This document shows, in pieces, positions 59,439 through 64,000 of a DNA stretch of 64,000 nucleotides. Source of the DNA: Tanytarsus gracilentus (taxonomy: Eukaryota > Arthropoda > Insecta > Diptera > Chironomidae); the NCBI GenBank assembly GCA_038502055.1, contig JAXRKN010000044.1:1026001-1090000 (forward strand), written 5' to 3'. How positions within the stretch are numbered: the first letter of the stretch is position 1; every line of letters starts with the position of its first letter. The position numbers and the translations under genes are program-made. Below the pieces are notes generated by a model. That model did not search any database. It was not told where the DNA came from and was given only the letters and a program-made list of their open reading frames with translations.

Positions 59439-61016
59439 TTATGCAAGTTCCAAATCATCCAATCTATTCAAATGAATTTTATCCAATGATGGATCGAGGA
59501 CGTAAAGTTGAGAGCTCAAATAATTGACAGGATTTCCAGTCAAATCGATTGTCTTCAACTTTGTGCAATTTCTCAGTGACGTCTCTTGAACGTGAATGAT
59601 CTCATTATGACTTGCATCCAAAAATTCCAAAATTCCACATTTGTTGAAAGTTTGATCGTTGATGACACTCAAGCCACAGTTAGCGATCGAAAGAAAATTT
59701 AAATTCGTGAAAGTATCGAAAAGAATTTCAGGAACTTTTCTGAGTTGAGAGTCAATGAAATAAACTCGAGTGACATCGAAATTGCCAAAACCTTCAATGT
59801 GAGTTCCAGAGATTGATTTTAACGTGATTTCTGCACCTTTAATGACACAAGTATATCGATCATGCCAGTCGAGATAGAAGCGACAATTTCCATTCGACGG
59901 AGTTTGAGTTGTTGGAGAAACAGTTGAAGTTGTTACTGGTGTGATGACACTTCCACAAGTCACCAAACTATTGCTCGCCATTTCTTCATTCCAATTTGAA
60001 TAGCAATTCGTTCTGTGGCTCATCGAGACATTATTTTGAACCCAATTGTATGAATTTATCTGAAAGAGCATGGGATTGTTTTGATAGGTATTGTGGTCGA
60101 TGCAAGTCGTGATATTTTGATTGTTAAAGTCCTGCGGTGAAAAATGAATTGAAATAATTGAATGACCAGAAAATCTTCCACTATAAAAAATTGTTGAGGT
60201 AAATTGTGGATCAATGGCGTTAATTGGATTGTCGTTTAATTGAAAGTTTAGGGAACCAATTGAAGCTGATCCAGTGTGACTTAGCTCAAAGTTAGGAATG
60301 TAAGTGATTCGATTCATCATGAAGCTAATGTAATAAAGTTGAGTGAGGTCCTTGAAAGTGTCAGGATGCAATGCGGTGATTTTATTCATTGAAATATCGA
60401 TCCAGTTCAGTCCTAAATTATTTCTAAAAACTAAAGGCGGAAGGCAGGAAATTTCATTTTGGTTAAGATAAATTTGCGATAAACTTTCCAATCCTTCGAA
60501 AGCTTTTTCATCGATCGTTTTAATTTGATTATTCATAAAATTCAAACTGTACACGGCATAGCAAGAACTCGCAAATCTAGCCGGTAAATGAGAAACTTGA
60601 TTTAGCCAGATACTAATTCCAGTCAAATTATCGCAGTTGATAAATGCATCCTCGACCAAGGTTGTTAAGGAAGAATTTGATACAATAAAGTGTTCAAGAC
60701 TTGGAAAATATTTAAAAATTTTTGTCGGTATGAAATTAATCACTGATTCTTCATTAAAGGTAATAAACTTCGTAAAACTATCGATGTAGTTTGAAGGCTG
60801 TCCAAGAATTGTAATTTCTTCATTGGCTGAAGTTACTGACGTGATATTGAAATTTTTACAGGCTGGCACAGGAGTTTCAGGACCAAAATTGCAGCTGACA
60901 TCAGCAGCAAAACTTGATGAAAATCCAATTGTTAAAAGTAAAAGAATTAACCTGAGAATTATTTTTAAATATTAAATTTTTGATGTAATTTTCTTTCAAA
61001 CTCACTTCAACTTCAT
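59439..61016 (-). CDS. long secreted LRR protein, array member 4, two LRR blocks
   Basis: Exons are 61016-61006 and 60951-59439, giving 507 residues. The signal peptide MKLKLILLLLTIGFSSSFA is followed by the family domain (CNFGPETPVPACKNFNIT, five to six LRRs, cap ending NSLVTCGSV). Unlike its neighbours it continues into a T/P/S-rich linker (VTTSTVSPTTQTP), likely O-glycosylated. A second block of about 165 residues follows (CRFYLDWHDRYTCVIKGAEI, then LRRs VYFIDSQLRKVPEILF, LNFLSIANCGLSVI, LEFLDASHNEIIHV and LKTIDLTGNPVNYL). Member 4 therefore looks like the full architecture, with the shorter neighbours as single-domain derivatives, or like a fusion. It is extracellular; ligand unknown. Confidence 0.88.
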
Positions 61017-61042
61017 TTTTAATAGTCAAAGCAAAAATTAAT

Positions 61043-61076
61043 ACTGAGAACCGTAAAAAAAACTTTACATTTTATA
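61043..61076 (-). promoter_or_regulatory. core promoter of LRR member 4
   Basis: A good TATA box, TATAAAA (61076-61070, minus strand), lies about 28 bp upstream of an initiator TCAGT (61047-61043). The 5' UTR would be about 29 nt. This is the clearest promoter of the array. Confidence 0.6.
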
Positions 61077-64000
61077 TTAAATTTTACGAAGCTTTTTATC
61101 ATCTCTATTTTGACTTTTTATCGTAGTCACAAGCTGTTTAATTCTTATTTTAGATAAAAAAATCTCTTATCAGATGAAATTGTCATCTACAAGACAAGTG
61201 GCAGTTCATAAACAGAAGCTAATCAAAAAACTTTTAAATATTTGAGATGATAAAGTTTTTATGAAATGTTAACGAATTATGAATGAAAAAAATTTGAGTT
61301 GAATATTTTTGTTTTAAATTATTTTAAAAACCTACTTGGTTTTAATAAATTTTGAAACGACGAAAAAGTCTTAACCGTCAGATTTTTTAAATCAAAATTT
61401 TCACTCGGTGCTCAACATTTTCTATCATATTTTATTTTTCACTCTCATTAAGTCGACATCCCTTCATCATTTTCTCCATTTTTTTCATCGTAATCAATCA
61501 AGGAGATGAGCGAACAGCAAAAAACTTTTTTATACACACAAAAAAAGCACTGACCTAAGGGAAAAAATGGAATTATGTCGCGATTTCATTAAGAGCATGA
61601 TTCTGAAGATGCGAGAGAGAAAATGTGGAAAATTTCCAAAGCGAATTCGTTTAATTCCAGTTGAGAATTCTCACAAAGAAATTTTCTTTTCATTTCCAGC
61701 TCAGTCGAGATTATGCGCCCGAACTGTTGAAATCGTTTTTCGTTGTCTCGCGTGAATTTTTTTAATGTGAAAAGTTGGAGAAAAAAAAGGATTTTTTGTG
61801 GTAAAAATTCAATTTTTTATGGCTCATATAAAGTGCACTGTCATGTGGTGATTAAAAGAATTGAAAAAGTATGTTCGAAAAAATGGATAAGCTCGTATAT
61901 GATGGAGCATTGATGGGAGGTTGAGAAGTTATTGAATTATTCAATGATAATTGATAAAATATTGAAACTCATCTGATGAAAAATTCAAACCCTTCTCTGC
62001 TAAATTTAGCTCGAAAAATTGGTTTGAGAGTGAAATTGAATGAAAAAGATTTAAAAGTGAGAAATTTAAAGTTTTAAAAACTTTCTTGGATTTTCAAAAG
62101 AAAAAATTAAAAATTTAAAAAACTTGAGTTTAAAATTTTAAATTATTTTACACAAACTCGCTTCAAAAATTATTTAAATTTCTTACCTTTTCCCAAAAAT
62201 TTGCATTTTCATTAATTTATTCCATATAATTTACACAATTTTCAACCAAACCTTCAGCACAAAAAAAATTAATAACAATAAATTTAAATAAAATATTCAA
62301 TTTCCATTTTCTCGTCTTTTTCGAGAATGAATTCGCAATAAATCAATTAAGGATATCGTTTGAGTTTCATTTCAAATTTGATTCTGAAAGGAAATTGAAT
62401 TTTCACTCGGAGGAAAAAGTAGAAATTTTGTGCATAAATTTAATTTTTTTCACTTTTCTCCCAGAGCGACAATTAATTTTAATTTTGAATCGATAAAAAT
62501 CTCGGTGTGGGTTGTGAAAGTGAAATAATTTTATTTTACATGGATAATTAAATTAATTTAGCTCACATTGATTTAAAATTTTAATTTCAAGACCAAACTC
62601 GAATGTCAAAACCCGTTAAAAGAGTTTTGAACTCACAAAAGTGAATTCTCTCATAAATATTTGAGTGTGTTAGTGAAACATTCACATCAATTAGACTTAT
62701 CTGATAATCTGATTATGTTTTCCACTATTTGAATGCGCGCCACAATATTTTTCACATTTTTTTGTAATTATCGGAAATTTGATGAGCTAGAAAAAGAAAT
62801 ATTGTGCGATAAAAAAAGCTTTGTGGGTGGTGAACACCACTGATGTGTGCAGAATATGATATCACAATTTAATCAACGAGATATGGAGACAATAATTAGT
62901 TTCATCGACTTATTTTGTCATTAAATGATGGCGATTATATGGAAAATTTTAAATTTTACAGAGAATTTTTTAAAAAGTTTAACTTTATTTATTGCTTTAA
63001 AAATTGAAAGCTTTTTTGTAATTTTCTGTTTATTGATTTATTTCATGTAAAGGCTAGCCAAGATATGTTTTTCCAATCATGTTCAATGTCATCTACAAAA
63101 TGACTGCCAGCAGTTTACAAAATTGTATTTTCTTCCCTTGAGGCACAAATTCGTTACAAAAAGTTCACGACTTCAGCTTAATATCAAGGAAATTCTGGTA
63201 TAGCTGACCTGAAATCAATTTGTGCAACATGAGTTCAATTTTTTACAAATAATCCTCAACACAGTGTGCTAGGGATTGTCAATTGATATTTAGAAAATTT
63301 AAAATTAAAATTTTCTAAAAATATTTGCATTAAATTTCTTAAACTTAAAATTCCATTAAAAAAATTTTAATGTCCGAACATGGATTGTAAATAACTCCAC
63401 CTTTGTTGCTGTTACAGAATTTTTCCGATCCACATTTGTAAAAAAAATAAAAACGGGAGCAATAAATCAAATTTTTCATGACTTTATTACATATATCATG
63501 CATGCTAGGACTGAAACTGTAGAAGGATGAAAAATATTCAAAATGACGGCATTTTAATCAACGACGAAGTGGAACATGAGTGAGGGAGAGAAAAAATGAT
63601 GACAGTGCGGCACACAAGTGAAGAGTAAAAGTATTAAAATCCCACTTTCATTATATTTTTTTGTGTGTCATGCACAAATCGCTTTTTGATATGAAATATG
63701 AAGCGGCGCAAGAGAATGAGTGACGCGATAATGAGCGCGGGTGCTTTCAGCAGATTTTCAACCTATTTCAATGTGCATAGTCAAAATGCAAACAGAATCG
63801 AGTGGAGAGAAAAAATAAACAAACACATCAAACTTTTTCCTCTCTATTTGAATTTTACGAGGAGGAAAAAAGTTTTTCTTTATTCCTCGAGACTCGCAAA
63901 TGTTGTTTGTGGCATATTTGAGTTATTTATGCATCATCTGTGAATGTTTCGAGAGAGACAAAAGATGCACGTTGGAAAAAATATGGAGCAAAATTTCTAA
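61077..64000. other. intergenic, nothing recognised
   Basis: This is AT-rich sequence to the window edge. The small frames (61567-61755, 63698-63943) have no signal peptide or domain and are likely chance. GATA-type TTATC words occur near the LRR promoter. Confidence 0.55.

Noticed and set aside
61567..61755. 62-codon plus-strand frame near the right end
   Set aside because: No domain, signal or neighbouring exon supports it.

Overview
The window looks like nuclear DNA from an insect, most likely a dipteran and probably a nematoceran such as a midge. The intergenic DNA is very AT-rich, introns are mostly 45-90 bp with GT..AG ends, the genes are spliced, and the proteins have clear fly relatives (tilB, Tim17, Acinus, senju, germ cell-less). 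No bacterial operon structure, CRISPR array or complete tRNA gene was seen. All gene models were spliced by eye from reading frames, phase and splice sites.

Layout. Positions 1-15650 are gene-poor: degenerate tandem repeats, hairpins, and a 1.7 kb element bounded by inverted CCCTGGTAGAACA ends, full of GAATTCAA-type palindromes and carrying a tRNA-like fragment. A two-exon C2H2 zinc-finger gene lies at 15653-16262 (-). From 17567 to 25689 there is a large inverted duplication. Two 1,019-bp arms each carry a four-exon gene for a 201-residue protein of unknown function. They face away from each other around a 5.1 kb spacer holding a W-rich 393-residue protein gene (+) and a divergent SET/MYND gene (-). 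The right arm was later hit, inside an intron, by a 5'-truncated non-LTR retrotransposon flanked by a 7-bp target duplication. Removing the insert gives arms of exactly equal length.

From 25800 to 36600 genes are densely packed: a Tudor-domain protein (+), tilB/LRRC6 (+), Tim17 (-), Acinus (+), the UDP-galactose transporter senju (-) and EME1/mms4 (+). Several pairs are head-to-head with 140-170 bp between start codons. The 3' part of EME1 plus about 2 kb of flank is duplicated in tandem (38297-40583), leaving a broken EME1 pseudogene. Both copies abut a CCCCGGGG-rich hAT transposon, and the duplication breakpoint lies inside that transposon. A divergent dihydroorotate dehydrogenase (-) follows at 41345-42795. 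Next come an 860-bp TIR element, a germ cell-less homologue (+, 44368-45970), and two copies of a minisatellite-bearing element (120-bp units) resembling non-autonomous Helentrons.

From 49000 to 64000 the main content is a Ly6/uPAR-type gene (-) with a 354-bp hAT-type MITE in its first intron, and a tandem array of four secreted leucine-rich-repeat genes (-, 54738-61016). The array genes share gene structure (5-11 nt first coding exon, then one large exon), short 5' UTRs and an arthropod-type TCAGT initiator. The last one is a longer fusion with a T/P-rich linker and a second LRR block. Several products belong to germline or ciliary families (Tudor, EME1, germ cell-less, tilB), but I see no sign that they form one system. 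The least explained items are the inverted duplication of the 201-residue gene, the DHODH with a rewritten active-site loop, and the LRR array.
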